Shown: positions 1 through 9,295, counted from the first letter of the stretch. The stretch is DNA of 64,000 nucleotides from Actinoalloteichus caeruleus DSM 43889 (GCF_000429185.2 NZ_AUBJ02000001.1:992001-1056000), one strand, 5' to 3'. The notes: a model not told the origin generated them from the sequence alone. Numbers and translations: made by a program.

Positions 1-54
1 GCACGGGATACCAACGCGTGTTCGACGAAGAACCCGTTTCCGGTAGGAGGCTTC

Positions 55-1308
55 ATGCCGCACCATCGGTTGACGACCCGTCTGTCCGCGGCCGTCTCGG
101 TCGCACTCGTCCCCCTCTTAGTAGGAGCCACCACGTCCACCCCGGTCGGCGGTACCGCGCACGTTCCCGCTGCCGAGGCGACGGAGAACGCCGACACGGC
201 CAACCTGGACCAGCTCTCCCTGGACACGACACTCGTGGCCAGCGGACTCTCCCGCCCCACCGCGATCGCCGCGCCCGACGACGGCAGCGGTCGGCTCTTC
301 ATCACCGAGAAACCCGGGACGGTCCGCAGCTACCACCCCGACACCGGCCTGTCCTCGTCTCCCCTGCTGGACATCGTCGACCGGGTGAACGGTGCCGGCA
401 ACGAGCGCGGTCTGCTCGGGATCGCCACCGCCCCTGACTTCACCACCAACCCGCAGGTGTACGTGAGCTACACCAGCCAGCCCGACGGCGACGTCACCCT
501 CTCGCGCTTCACCCTGGACACCGCCGCCGAGCGGGCGATCGACCCGGCCAGCGAAGAGGTGCTGCTCACCGAGGAACATCCCACCTACAACAACCACAAC
601 GGTGGGGAGGTGGCGTTCGGCCCCGACGGACACCTCTACTGGAGCCTCGGCGACGGCGGCGGTTCGGGGGACCCCGACAACAACGCGACCGACCTGGGCA
701 CCCTGCTCGGGAAAATAGTCCGCATCGACGTGGGACCGGACTGCGCGGCCGCCGGCTACTGCGTCCCCGAGGACAACCCCTTCGTCGACAACGCGGAGGC
801 GAAGCCCGAGATCTGGTCCTACGGGCTGCGCAACGCCTGGCGCTTCTCCTTCGACCACGTCGACGAGACGCTGTGGATCGCCGATGTCGGGCAGGGTGCC
901 TACGAGGAGATCAACCACGTGCCCGCGGACCTCGCGGGGGCCCACTTCGGCTGGTCCTGCCTGGAGGGACCAGCGACCTTCGACGAATCCCGCTGCGAGG
1001 AGGACATCGACTACGTGGACCCGGTCTTCTGGTACCGCACGTCCCTGGACGGGTGCGCGATCATCGGTGGGCACGTCTACCGGGGTGAACTGTACGAGGA
1101 CATCGCCGCCGGCACCTACGTGACCGCGGACTACTGCTCGGCCACCGCCTGGGGGGTGGTGCCGGGTGAGGACGGGTACGAGAGCGCCGTGATCGGGGAG
1201 ACCCCAATCCAGGTGACCACCTTCGGCACGGACGCCGACGGCGAGCTCTACCTGGTCAACGACCTCCCGGGCCAGCTGTACTCGGTGTCGTTCTCGACGT
1301 CCGGCTGA
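55..1308 (+). CDS. Exported PQQ-dependent sugar dehydrogenase (GSDH/HHIP-like)
   Basis: The product of 417 residues begins with a basic N-terminus and a hydrophobic stretch (about residues 12-26) followed by an Ala/Thr-rich linker, which is a Sec-type signal peptide. The mature part is a six-bladed propeller of the soluble aldose sugar dehydrogenase family. Recognisable pieces are VASGLSRPTAIA near residue 62, RGLLGIATAPDF, and the segment NNHNGGEVAFGPDGHLYW around residues 181-198, which carries the His normally used as catalytic base. These enzymes oxidise aldose sugars outside the cell with PQQ. The start is set by a TAGGAGG ribosome site at about 43-49. No PQQ biosynthesis genes are nearby, so the cofactor would have to come from elsewhere, and the substrate cannot be predicted. 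Family assignment is secure; activity is inferred. Confidence 0.88.
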   Translation: MPHHRLTTRLSAAVSVALVPLLVGATTSTPVGGTAHVPAAEATENADTANLDQLSLDTTLVASGLSRPTAIAAPDDGSGRLFITEKPGTVRSYHPDTGLSSSPLLDIVDRVNGAGNERGLLGIATAPDFTTNPQVYVSYTSQPDGDVTLSRFTLDTAAERAIDPASEEVLLTEEHPTYNNHNGGEVAFGPDGHLYWSLGDGGGSGDPDNNATDLGTLLGKIVRIDVGPDCAAAGYCVPEDNPFVDNAEAKPEIWSYGLRNAWRFSFDHVDETLWIADVGQGAYEEINHVPADLAGAHFGWSCLEGPATFDESRCEEDIDYVDPVFWYRTSLDGCAIIGGHVYRGELYEDIAAGTYVTADYCSATAWGVVPGEDGYESAVIGETPIQVTTFGTDADGELYLVNDLPGQLYSVSFSTSG

Positions 1309-1416
1309 GCGCTGCCGGTGGGAGGTGACCGGCGGCACGATGATGATCGGCTGGCCGCCGCCTTCCGCCGGCCCCGAGGTGGCCCGGCCGTGGCGGCCTC
1401 GGGGTATGTTGCCGAC

Positions 1417-1644
1417 ATGTCGGACAGTGTGCTCGCGGATCTGGTCAGCGCGGCCGAAGGCGAGGACCCGTTGGACGCGCTGCGCGCCACGGCGGAACTG
1501 CGCCGCCGTTCCGAACGGTTGGAGGCCGTGCAGGTGCGACGGGCTCGGGTGGCGGGTGTCTCCTGGGCCCGCATCGCCGAGGTGCTCGGTGTCAGCAAGC
1601 AGGCCGTGCACAAGAAGTACGGCAGCGGCGGCCTCTTCCGCTGA
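1417..1644 (+). CDS. Small helix-turn-helix protein
   Basis: This 75-residue protein has an acidic helical N-terminal half and a C-terminal helix-turn-helix, VSWARIAEVLGVSKQAVHKK, at about residues 47-66. That resembles region 4 of sigma factors or the HTH_23/Fis-like DNA-binding unit. It probably binds DNA as a small regulator, but no target can be read from the sequence. The ATG at 1417 was chosen because the coding signal starts there. An A/T-containing stretch (GGGTATGTT, about 1401-1409) lies just upstream, as expected of a leaderless actinobacterial promoter, and no ribosome site is visible. A longer frame opens at 1318, but that extension is low-complexity Arg/Pro. Confidence 0.7.
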   Translation: MSDSVLADLVSAAEGEDPLDALRATAELRRRSERLEAVQVRRARVAGVSWARIAEVLGVSKQAVHKKYGSGGLFR

Positions 1645-2021
1645 CCCTGCCTGATCTCCGCTGCCGGCCCCGGGGCCCCCGCGTGCTCCCGGCCGCCAGG
1701 TCGAGGTGTGTCCCTGAGGCCGACCGAGCACCCTGGTTGGTCCACGCGGCATCGCCACCGGTGTCCGTCGTCCACCCTCCTTCGTCTGGTCGCCCTCAGC
1801 GCGTCGTGACCGGTGGCGAGGACCGTCGACGACGTCCTTGGCAGCATCCCTGGTGACCTCCTCCCGCGTCGTCCCTGGCAGGCGGCGCACCCGGCGGCCC
1901 GAACCGCGAGGGGAGTTGTCCACAGGGCGAGGTTGTCCACAGGGCGTGGCCCGGGGTGCCGCGAAACCGGGGCGTGGTCGGCCACTGTTGTCCGCGGAAG
2001 CAGCGGAGGACGGGGGCCACG
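1645..2021. other. Gene-free interval upstream of yraN
   Basis: About 375 bases with no credible gene. Open frames here are GC-bias artefacts. The only recognisable content is the pair of DnaA-box sequences near its right end. Confidence 0.6.
1916..1941 (+). promoter_or_regulatory. Two tandem DnaA-box sequences
   Basis: TTGTCCACA occurs exactly at 1916-1924 and again at 1933-1941, in the same orientation and 17 bp apart, with similar flanking bases (GGGCG follows each). This nonamer is the consensus DnaA box of Streptomyces and other high-GC actinobacteria. The pair lies about 80 bp before yraN. It may recruit DnaA as a regulator of yraN-yifB-dprA. There is no AT-rich unwinding element or further box, so this is not oriC. 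Confidence 0.55.
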
Positions 2022-2429
2022 ATGACGAAGGTGGGCGACGGAACGTGCGGCGGTGTCGGGGTCGCCACGAGAGTGGTGCCCACCCGCGAGCTAGGCCGGT
2101 GGGGTGAGGACGTCGCGGTGGCACACCTGGAACGCCAGGGACTGGTGGTGCTCAGCCGCAACTGGCGGTGCCGGCACGGTGAGCTCGATGTCGTGGCGGT
2201 CGACGACGACACGCTGGTGGTCTGCGAGGTCAAAACCCGGTTCGGGCCATCAGCGGAGGACCCTGCCTCGGCCGTCACCCCGGCGAAGCTGAAACGTCTC
2301 CGAACGCTCACCGCGGCGTGGTTGTCCCGCTACCACGTCGGCTGGTGCGCGGTCCGCTTCGACGTGGTCAGCGTCGTGTTGCCCACGCGGGGGCCCGCCA
2401 CGCTGCGCCACTTCCAGGGGGTGTCGTGA
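2022..2429 (+). CDS. yraN: YraN/UPF0102 endonuclease-like protein
   Basis: The 135-residue product has the UPF0102 signature: ELGRWGEDVAVAHL at the start, then RNWRCRHGELDVVAVD, then VCEVKTR (Asp56, Glu69 and Lys71 form the PD-(D/E)xK pattern). The fold is related to Holliday-junction resolvase-like endonucleases, but the cellular role of YraN is still poorly defined. ATG 2022 follows a purine-rich stretch (GGAGGACGGGGG). It opens the yraN-yifB-dprA set, with one base separating its stop from yifB. That order is typical of actinobacteria and fits a shared role in handling incoming DNA. Confidence 0.85.
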   Translation: MTKVGDGTCGGVGVATRVVPTRELGRWGEDVAVAHLERQGLVVLSRNWRCRHGELDVVAVDDDTLVVCEVKTRFGPSAEDPASAVTPAKLKRLRTLTAAWLSRYHVGWCAVRFDVVSVVLPTRGPATLRHFQGVS

Positions 2430-2430
2430 C

Positions 2431-3945
2431 ATGGCGATGGCGAAGGCCTGGTCGGTGGGCCTGCTGGGGGTGGACGGGGTGCCGGTCGAGATCGAGGCCG
2501 ATGTCGGGGCCGGGTTGCCCGGTGTGCGGCTGTTGGGGCGGTTGGACGCGGTGGTCAACGAGTCGAAGGACCGCGTCCGGGCCGCGCTCCGCAACGTCGG
2601 GGAGAGCTGGCCGAGGCAACGCGTCACCCTGGCGTTGTCCCCCGCCGCCCTCCAGAAGACCGGGGCCGGTTACGACCTCGCGCTGGCCTGTGTCGTGCTG
2701 GCCGCGGCCGGCGCCGTTCCCGCTGAACGGCTGGCCGGGACGCTGCTGTTCGGCGAGCTGGCCCTTGACGGCCGGTTGCGAGCGGTGCGTGGAGTGCTAC
2801 CAGCGTTGCTCGCCGGGCGGGCCGCTGGGTTGCGGACCGCCGTCGTTCCCGTCGAGGCCCTGCCTGAGGCGGCCCTCGTGGAGGGCGTGCGGGCGCTGGG
2901 CGCGGCGGACCTGGGCGCCGTGGTGCGGTGGCTGCGGGAGGACGAGCCCCTGAGCTCGACCGCCCCGACCGTGCCGGAACGCCCGCAGGCCCCGGAACTG
3001 GCCGACGTGGTCGGGCAACCCGCGGCGCGGTGGGCGCTGGAGATCGCGGCGGCCGGCGGCCACCACCTCCTGCTCGCTGGTCCTCCGGGCACTGGGAAGA
3101 CGATGCTGGCCCGCCGGCTCACCGGGCTGCTGCCCGAGTTGTCCCGCGCCGACGCGCTCGAGGTGACCACCATCCACTCGCTCGCCGGGCTGCTGACCCC
3201 GGACGCACCGCTGGTCACCTCCCCTCCCTTCGTGGCACCGCACCACGCCACGACCGTGCCGGGGCTGGTCGGGGGTGGGTCCGGGGTGGCCCGGCCGGGG
3301 GCGGTGAGCTGCGCGCATCGTGGGGTGCTCTTCGCCGACGAGGCCTGTGAGTTCGGCGCGCACCGGCTGGAGGCGCTCCGCACGGCGGTTGAGGAGGGTG
3401 AGGTGCGCATCGCGCGAAGTCACGGCATCGCGCGCTACCCGGCTCGCTGCCAGCTGGTGCTCGCGACGAACCTGTGCCCGTGCGCGCCGCCTCGGGACAC
3501 CGACTGCGTGTGTTCGCCCACGGCCCGGCGGAAGTACTTCGGTCGGCTGTCGGGGCCGCTGTTGGATCGGGTGGACCTGCGGGTCCGGACCAGGCCGGTG
3601 CTGGCCATGACGCCGACCGAGGCCGACGTGGCCCCGGAGAGCACGGCCGTGGTGCGCGAACGGGTTCGGCGGGCGAGGCAGCGGGCCGGTGAGCGGTGGG
3701 CTGGCCACGGCTGGCGCACGAACGCCGAGGTGCCGGGGTCGGCGTTGCGGGGCCGGTTCCGCCCCCCGTCCACGGTGTTGGCGGTGTTGGACCGCGGCCT
3801 GTGCAGCGGGTCGGTGACCGCTCGAGGCGCGGATCGTTGCCTGCGGGTGGCGTGGACCCTCTGCGACCTGGCCGAGGAGGAGAGGCCGACGGCGGAGCAC
3901 GTCACCCGCGCGTTGGAGTTCCGGGATTGGAGGGTGCCGGCATGA
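2431..3945 (+). CDS. YifB/ComM-type Mg-chelatase-like AAA+ ATPase
   Basis: The 504-residue protein has the ComM/YifB layout. It contains an N-terminal ChlI-like domain (residues 20-165, with NESKDRVRAALRN), an AAA+ module with Walker A GPPGTGKT at about 214-221, a Walker B-like LFADEACEF near 298, and a C-terminal Mg_chelatase_C domain ending in EFRDWR. ComM homologues act as hexameric helicases that extend branch migration during natural transformation. Many bacteria that are not known to be competent also keep the gene. It is translationally linked to yraN (1 base) and dprA (ATGA overlap). The usual DELPEF after Walker B reads DEACEF here; the acidic residue pair is kept. Confidence 0.88.
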   Translation: MAMAKAWSVGLLGVDGVPVEIEADVGAGLPGVRLLGRLDAVVNESKDRVRAALRNVGESWPRQRVTLALSPAALQKTGAGYDLALACVVLAAAGAVPAERLAGTLLFGELALDGRLRAVRGVLPALLAGRAAGLRTAVVPVEALPEAALVEGVRALGAADLGAVVRWLREDEPLSSTAPTVPERPQAPELADVVGQPAARWALEIAAAGGHHLLLAGPPGTGKTMLARRLTGLLPELSRADALEVTTIHSLAGLLTPDAPLVTSPPFVAPHHATTVPGLVGGGSGVARPGAVSCAHRGVLFADEACEFGAHRLEALRTAVEEGEVRIARSHGIARYPARCQLVLATNLCPCAPPRDTDCVCSPTARRKYFGRLSGPLLDRVDLRVRTRPVLAMTPTEADVAPESTAVVRERVRRARQRAGERWAGHGWRTNAEVPGSALRGRFRPPSTVLAVLDRGLCSGSVTARGADRCLRVAWTLCDLAEEERPTAEHVTRALEFRDWRVPA

Positions 3946-5090
3946 CCGAGGTGTGCGAGGAGGTGTTGCGGGCGCGCGCCTACCTGCTGAGGGTGGCCGA
4001 GCCACCGGGTCGGTCGCTGTGCGACTTCGTCGCCGAGCACGGTCCCGTCCGCGCGGCCCAGCTGGTGCGCACCGGCAGGACGCCTCGTGAGGTCACCGAC
4101 GAGGTCCAGGCCCGTCGTCACCTGTGGTGCGGCGAGGAGGAGGCGGCGGCGGCGCGAGCGGTGGGTTCGGAGCTGCTGGTACCGGAACACGCGGACTGGC
4201 CCTCGGACCGCCTCTCGCGGTTGGACCAGGCGAGCCTGGCCGGTCAGGGGCCGGGTCGCTCGCCACTGGCCCTGTGGGTCCGGGGTGCCCGGGAACTGGG
4301 GGCGCTGAGCGCGCGATCGGTTTCGGTGGTGGGCGCCCGGGCCGCGACCGGCTACGGGGAGCAGGTCGCGGCGGAGCTGGCGCACGACCTCGCCGGGCGG
4401 GGGTTCACCGTGGTGTCGGGTGCGGCGTACGGGGTGGACGGAGCCGCTCACCGGGGCGCGTTGGCCGTGCGGGGTCGGACGATGGCGGTCCTGGCCAGCG
4501 GCCTGGACGCCGGGTACCCCGCCGGACACCAGACGCTGCTGCGGAGGATCGTCTCCGGGGGCGGGGCCGTGGTCAGCGAGTACCCACCGGGCACTCCCCC
4601 AGCCCGGCACCGTTTCCTGGTGCGGAACCGGCTGATCGCCGCACTGGGTGAGGGTCTGGTCCTGGTGGAGGCCGGGCGTCGCAGTGGTGCCCGGAACACG
4701 GCCGGAGCCGCGGCCGCGTTGGGACGGGTCGTGATGGCCGTGCCGGGGCCGGTGACCTCGCTGATGTCGGTCGGGTGCCACGATCTGCTGCGGGATGGCG
4801 GTGCGCTCCTCGTCACGAGCGCTGATGACGTCGCGGAGGCGGCCGGGCGTCTCGGGTCGGATCTTCCGGAGGACCAGGGTCCGGGTTCGCCGTCCAGGGC
4901 GACGGACGCGTTGAGCGGGGAGCAGTTGCGGGTGCTGGACTCGCTCGACGCGGCCAGGACGCGCAGCGCGGCCGAGGTGTCCGTGCTGTCCGGAGTCGCC
5001 CCCGCCGTGACCGCGACCACCCTCGCTGTGCTGAGGAACGCCGGGCTGGTGTGCGGCCGCGAAGGCGGGTGGGTGGCCGTGCGACGGTGA
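3942..5090 (+). CDS. dprA: DNA-processing protein DprA
   Basis: The start ATG overlaps the yifB stop (ATGA), giving 382 residues, and the coding frame before it belongs to yifB. The protein has a short N-terminal SAM-like region and then the DprA Rossmann domain: VSVVGARAATGYGE, VVSGAAYGVDGAAHRGAL, YPPGTPPARHRFLVRNRLIA and SGARNTAGAAAALGR. A C-terminal winged-helix-like region follows (about residues 325-380). DprA binds incoming single-stranded DNA and loads RecA during transformation, and is also kept in non-competent species. All core motifs are present. Translational coupling with yifB implies co-expression. Confidence 0.92.
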   Translation: MTEVCEEVLRARAYLLRVAEPPGRSLCDFVAEHGPVRAAQLVRTGRTPREVTDEVQARRHLWCGEEEAAAARAVGSELLVPEHADWPSDRLSRLDQASLAGQGPGRSPLALWVRGARELGALSARSVSVVGARAATGYGEQVAAELAHDLAGRGFTVVSGAAYGVDGAAHRGALAVRGRTMAVLASGLDAGYPAGHQTLLRRIVSGGGAVVSEYPPGTPPARHRFLVRNRLIAALGEGLVLVEAGRRSGARNTAGAAAALGRVVMAVPGPVTSLMSVGCHDLLRDGGALLVTSADDVAEAAGRLGSDLPEDQGPGSPSRATDALSGEQLRVLDSLDAARTRSAAEVSVLSGVAPAVTATTLAVLRNAGLVCGREGGWVAVRR

Positions 5091-5128
5091 TGATCGCGGA
5101 GGGACGCGGCGGGCGGCGTCGCGGGCCT

Positions 5129-5161
5129 GGTGGCACCGCCCGCCGGGGAGGCGGTGCCACC
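5129..5161. terminator. Hairpin terminator between dprA and MFS gene
   Basis: A perfect 12-bp GC-rich stem (5129-5140 with 5150-5161, loop 9 bases) lies 38 bases after dprA. It has no U-run, as is common in actinobacteria. It could stop transcription from dprA and from the convergent transporter gene. Confidence 0.6.
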
Positions 5162-5286
5162 GAATCGACTGGCCTGTGCCTCCCTGCCCTGCCCGGTCCC
5201 TCCCATGAGGCGCACCTCGGGCCGCCCGGCACCCGGCCTCCCGGCTCCCGCCGGCGGGCTGGGGGTGGAGGTGGTCCGGACGACGC

Positions 5287-6480
5287 TCACCGCCGATCGC
5301 GGTGGACCAGAGCACCGGACAGCAGGAGGACCAAGAGCCCGAAAACGATCGCCGTCCCCACCGCCACCCGCAGGTCGAGCAGGTCCGACAGCACCCCGAT
5401 GAGGGGCGGGACCGTCAGGAAGCCGAGACGGGAGCACCAGGTGACGATGGCGATCCCGTGTTCGCTGCGAAGACCGGGGATGTTCCCGGCCGCGTGCACC
5501 GCCGACGGGAACAGCGTGGCGGTACCGAGCCCGGCGCAGGCGAACGCGGCGATCAACACCGGAACCGAGTCGAAAGGAAGGGCCAGTGCCAAGGGAAGTG
5601 TGATGAGCAGGCCTCCGGCCCGGCCGACGGCCACGTGGCCGTACCGGTCGGTGATGCGGTCGCCGAGGAACCTCCCGACGGTCATCGCGGCCTGGAAGGC
5701 GACGAACACGGCGCCGGCGAGCCCGGCGGGAGCACCGTAGGAGTCGAGGAGCAACGCGGCCCCCCACGAGGACGGGATGTCCTCGACGGCGCAGGCGGCC
5801 AGCAGCAGGCAGCCCAGGACGACCATGCGCAGGACCGGCCACGCGGCGCGGGGCGCCGAGGGGAGGGACGAGGCGCTCTCCTGGTCCCGTTCGCTCGCCT
5901 CCGGCCCCGCCAGCAGGTGTAGGCGCGCGGCCAACGCGAGCGACACGATCACGAGTCCCACGAGGGGAAGGTGCGAGGTGAGGGGCACACCGAACCCGAT
6001 GAGCGCGCTGCACACCACACCGCCGGCCACGGCCCCCACGCTCCACACCCCGTGGAAGCTGTTCAGCACGGACCGCCCGTACCGGCGTTGCACCCGCAGT
6101 CCGTGCGCGTTGGAGGCGGCATCTGCCCAGGCGTCCAACGCGCCCATGGTGAAGAGCACCGCGGCCAGGGCGGCCCAGCCACCGACCACCGACACCAGGG
6201 GCAGCACCAGCCCAGCTCCAACCATGCACCAGACGGCGACCCGGCCGCTGCCGAACCGACCCGACAGCACTCCGGCGAGCAGCCCCGCCACGAGCGCCCC
6301 GGTGGGCATGGCCGCGATGGCCAGGCCAAGCGCGCTGTTACTCAGGCCGAGGGCATCCCGGATCTCCGGGTAGCGGGGCACGATGTTGGCCATGGCGAAG
6401 GCGTTCGCGAAGAACAGCACCGCCACCGCGACCCGCGCGCGCCGCAGCTCGGCCGGGAGACGTGTCGAGGTGTCCACCAC
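5287..6480 (-). CDS. MFS transporter (YbjJ-like)
   Basis: The 397-residue protein is almost entirely hydrophobic helices, with about 12 predicted membrane segments in two halves separated by a polar loop near residues 195-205 (GPEASERDQESASS). Typical MFS loop motifs are visible, including GRFGSGRVAVW after helix 2 and GDRITDRYGH in the second half. It resembles the YbjJ-like group of uncharacterised exporters. Start is GTG 6480 with GGAGGAACC just upstream. It stands alone, flanked by hairpins on both sides, so no substrate can be inferred. Confidence 0.8.
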   Translation of the reverse strand: MVDTSTRLPAELRRARVAVAVLFFANAFAMANIVPRYPEIRDALGLSNSALGLAIAAMPTGALVAGLLAGVLSGRFGSGRVAVWCMVGAGLVLPLVSVVGGWAALAAVLFTMGALDAWADAASNAHGLRVQRRYGRSVLNSFHGVWSVGAVAGGVVCSALIGFGVPLTSHLPLVGLVIVSLALAARLHLLAGPEASERDQESASSLPSAPRAAWPVLRMVVLGCLLLAACAVEDIPSSWGAALLLDSYGAPAGLAGAVFVAFQAAMTVGRFLGDRITDRYGHVAVGRAGGLLITLPLALALPFDSVPVLIAAFACAGLGTATLFPSAVHAAGNIPGLRSEHGIAIVTWCSRLGFLTVPPLIGVLSDLLDLRVAVGTAIVFGLLVLLLSGALVHRDRR

Positions 6481-6598
6481 CCGGTTCCTCCGATCATGAT
6501 CACCGCGGAACAGGGTGGCACTTCCGGCGTCCTGGCGGAAGTACCGTCACGGAGGAGGAACCGGTGTCCGGTGCCGGCCCTCGCCGGGGGTGGACATG

Positions 6599-6631
6599 AC
6601 GAGTGCCCCCGCCGTGGGCGGGGGCACTCGT
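6599..6631. terminator. Hairpin terminator
   Basis: A perfect 15-bp stem (6599-6613 with 6617-6631) with a 3-base loop lies 47 bases beyond the stop of the minus-strand transporter gene ending at 6679. No clear U-run follows. Confidence 0.7.
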
Positions 6632-6678
6632 GCTCCGGTCGGTTCGTCCTGGCCCTGGTGGGTGGGCGGACGTGGGGG

Positions 6679-8022
6679 TCAGGCGGGCGCCGGGACGGGC
6701 TCGGTGTCCCGAGCGGGCGCCGTCGGCAGGTCCCAGCGGCGCTGGCGGAGGCGGACGGGCACCTGCTCGCCACGCTTCTCCGCCTCGAAGACCTGGGCCC
6801 TGGCCCGGCGCCACCACACCACGGTGCGGACCCCGCCGAGGAGCAGGAGGGCGACCGCGCCGAGCAGCGCCACCCGGTAGGCCTCGTTGCCGGGCAGGTG
6901 ACCGACGACGTCGAGGAGCAGACCGATGATCAGGGACCCGATGGCGGTCGCGGAGTGGCCGCCGACGTTGGCGACACCGGTGGCGGTTCCCACCTGGGCC
7001 ATCGGGTTGTAGTCACGGACCAGCGCGAAGGCCACCGAGGAGACCGGGCCGCCCGAGGCGAACACGACGAAGGCCACGGCGGCGAGCAGCACCGGCGGCT
7101 GGCCCCCCGGCCAGGCCGAGAGCACCGCCAACAGGCCCACGGAGCTGGCGAGGTAGGTGATGACGATCCCCATGCGGGAGGCGGGGCGACGGCCGATGAC
7201 CGCACCGACCATGGGGCCGCCCAGCACGCCGGTGAGGACCAGGGTGGCGACCAGGACGCTCGCGGTGCCGGGCTCCACGCCGACGCCGTCGACGAGGTAC
7301 GAGTAGCCCCAGAGGAGCCCGAGCACACCCGGCAGCATCCCGGTGGAGAAGTGCACCCAGAAGGCCAGCCTGGTGCCGGCCACCTTCCACGCGGCGGGAA
7401 CCTGCCGGAGCACGTTCTGCGATGCGACGTGGGTGGGCTGTTGCCCGGCCGGGGTGTTGCGCACGCCCAGGGACACGGCCGCGGTGTAGGCGAGGGTCAC
7501 GGCGCCCACGGCCATGAAGGTGAGGGTCCACCCGGCGCTGCCCAGCGCCATCGACAGCGGCACGGTGGCGATGACCCCGCCGAGCGCGCCGAGCGCGCTG
7601 GAGACGGACACGACCATCGCGTAGCTGCGCGCCGCGAAGTGGGAGGCCACAAGACGCAGGAGGCTCACCCAGGTCAGGGCGTCACCCACGCCCACGACGA
7701 CGCGGGCGCCCAACGCGACCGGGTAGGAGGAGGCCAACGCGAAGAGCACCTGGCCGAGGCCCAGGAGCACGGTGGCGGCGATGAGGACGCGTTTGGCGCC
7801 GAACTTGTCGACCAGGACCCCGGTGGGTACCTGCATCGCGGCGTAGACGCCGAGCTGGAGAACGGTGAAGACGGCGAGCGCGGCCGAGCCCACGGCGAAC
7901 CGCTCGCCCGCGAGCGGGCCGGCGACGGAGAGGGAGCCCCGGTGGAACACGGCGGCCAGGTAGACGATGACGGCGGCGGTCCAGATGACCCATGCCTGCC
8001 GCGAGGTGCGGTCCGCAGCCAA
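6679..8022 (-). CDS. MFS transporter (sugar-acid/nitrate-type fold)
   Basis: The 447-residue product has about 12 membrane helices. It begins WVIWTAAVIVYLAAVFHRGS, as in MFS carriers of the UhpC/ExuT-like group, with loop motif VDKFGAKRVLI after helix 2 and a charged cytoplasmic tail. The chosen start is TTG 8022 because an ACCTCC complement (GGAGGT in the transcript) sits 9 bases upstream; no better ATG or GTG lies near. Substrate is unknown. It is monocistronic and ends before a strong hairpin. Confidence 0.8.
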   Translation of the reverse strand: MAADRTSRQAWVIWTAAVIVYLAAVFHRGSLSVAGPLAGERFAVGSAALAVFTVLQLGVYAAMQVPTGVLVDKFGAKRVLIAATVLLGLGQVLFALASSYPVALGARVVVGVGDALTWVSLLRLVASHFAARSYAMVVSVSSALGALGGVIATVPLSMALGSAGWTLTFMAVGAVTLAYTAAVSLGVRNTPAGQQPTHVASQNVLRQVPAAWKVAGTRLAFWVHFSTGMLPGVLGLLWGYSYLVDGVGVEPGTASVLVATLVLTGVLGGPMVGAVIGRRPASRMGIVITYLASSVGLLAVLSAWPGGQPPVLLAAVAFVVFASGGPVSSVAFALVRDYNPMAQVGTATGVANVGGHSATAIGSLIIGLLLDVVGHLPGNEAYRVALLGAVALLLLGGVRTVVWWRRARAQVFEAEKRGEQVPVRLRQRRWDLPTAPARDTEPVPAPA

Positions 8023-9295
8023 CTGACAGAACCTCCGGTGTTGGTGAACGGCGAGAGCGGACGGTGGCGAGCACCTGGGCGCCCGTCACGGGGACGCACG
8101 GCATCCGACCCGGAGCGTGGTCCTGGTCGGCACGCGCGCTGATCACGTGCTGGTGGAGCGGGGAGGGATGGCCGCCTGTCGGCGGGCCGGGCCGGACGGT
8201 GGCTACGGTGCTCACTCACCGGCTCGAGGAGTACGCGGCGATGCGCTCCAGATCGTGCGCACCGGAACACCCCTCAACCACGACGTCGAGCGAACTATTC
8301 CGGCTTTCCCGGATTTCCCCGACTGGGTGGGCCACCGCACGCTCTGGCGTGGGACCACGGGTGGCCTACGTTCCCGTAGCGGGTTCCGCCGGCCGTCGGG
8401 GTTCACCGTTTCGTGGAGTCCGGTCGGGCCGTGACCGCCGTGGTCAGCTCCCCGAGTGACCGGTCGGTTCGTGGTCTCCGGCTCGCACGATGGGGGAATC
8501 GCGCCGCACGTCCCCACTATTACAGCCGTGCGCGCCGATGGAGCCCGTGGTCCGGGGTCGAGGTCGGTGTCCGTGTCCCCCGCTCTCCCCAGTCGGCGAC
8601 AGCGCAACCCTGTGACCTGCGCTGATGTGGACGGGCGCACTGGTCGGGCCCGCCGGGGCAGTGACGCGTTCCACGCCTAGGCCTGGTCGGGAAGACTACG
8701 GATTCGCCACCGAGGGGACCCACGGCGGCCGGTGCTCCGCTGGCGGTGTCGGGGGCGTCGCCCCGATCAGTCCGGCGGAGGGCGTGCCCCGCGCCGGGCG
8801 AGGCTCGCGGCGAGACGATCCGTAATGCGTCGGGTGGTGTGGCCGATAGCACAGATGCCGGGGGCGGCATCAACGCCGTGCGCGTGGTGACCGCGCCCCG
8901 GCACGTTCTCCCGTCCGCCGCGCAGGGTGCGGCCGCTCCCGCACGCCGGGCCTCGGACGAGGACTTCGGTGGGACGTGCTCCCCTCGACTGGGTGTCCGG
9001 CGCGGATCCCCTCCCCCACCCCGGGGGTGTCGTGCCGGGTCGGCGGGAGGCCGGTCCTCCGTGGGTTCGGCCGATCCGGTGATCCGGCAGCGCTCCGGGC
9101 GGGTGCCACCCCGCAGCGCTGGGTTCCGATCGCGGGGACGTGGGCGGGGTGAACCCGGGCGCGCCCGGACGGGCGGCGCTTGCCCGGTGGGAGCGGCGTC
9201 GCTGCTGGGGGCTGCGGTGCTCCCGGACCCCGTCGGCCTCGGACGATCGTCGCCCCTCCTGGGCCGGGTGTGCCCCTCGTACCGCCGCGACGTGG
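8023..9295. other. 1.3-kb interval without a recognisable gene
   Basis: Several short frames are open on both strands, but none has a convincing ribosome site, family resemblance or amino-acid composition beyond Arg/Pro/Gly-rich artefacts. No tRNA cloverleaf or riboswitch was recognised by eye. The interval separates two divergent or outward units and may hold the promoter of the transporter ending at 6679, or a decayed gene. Confidence 0.5.

Noticed and set aside
1900-2000. Replication origin suggested by DnaA boxes
   Set aside because: Only two boxes, no AT-rich unwinding region, and no dnaA, dnaN or rpmH nearby.
118-2124. Long minus-strand open frame antisense to the sugar dehydrogenase
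   Set aside because: Arg/Gly/Pro/Val-rich product with no family features, opposite a clear gene; a product of GC-rich third positions.
3435-5315. Minus-strand frame across yifB and dprA
   Set aside because: Both genes are clear on the plus strand with motifs and coupled starts.
5971-8142. Plus-strand open frame of over 700 codons antisense to the MFS genes
   Set aside because: His/Gly/Glu-rich noise composition, while the opposite strand encodes clear membrane transporters.
8560-8640. Possible tRNA-like segment
   Set aside because: A T-arm-like stretch is hinted at, but no acceptor, D or anticodon arms can be paired around it.
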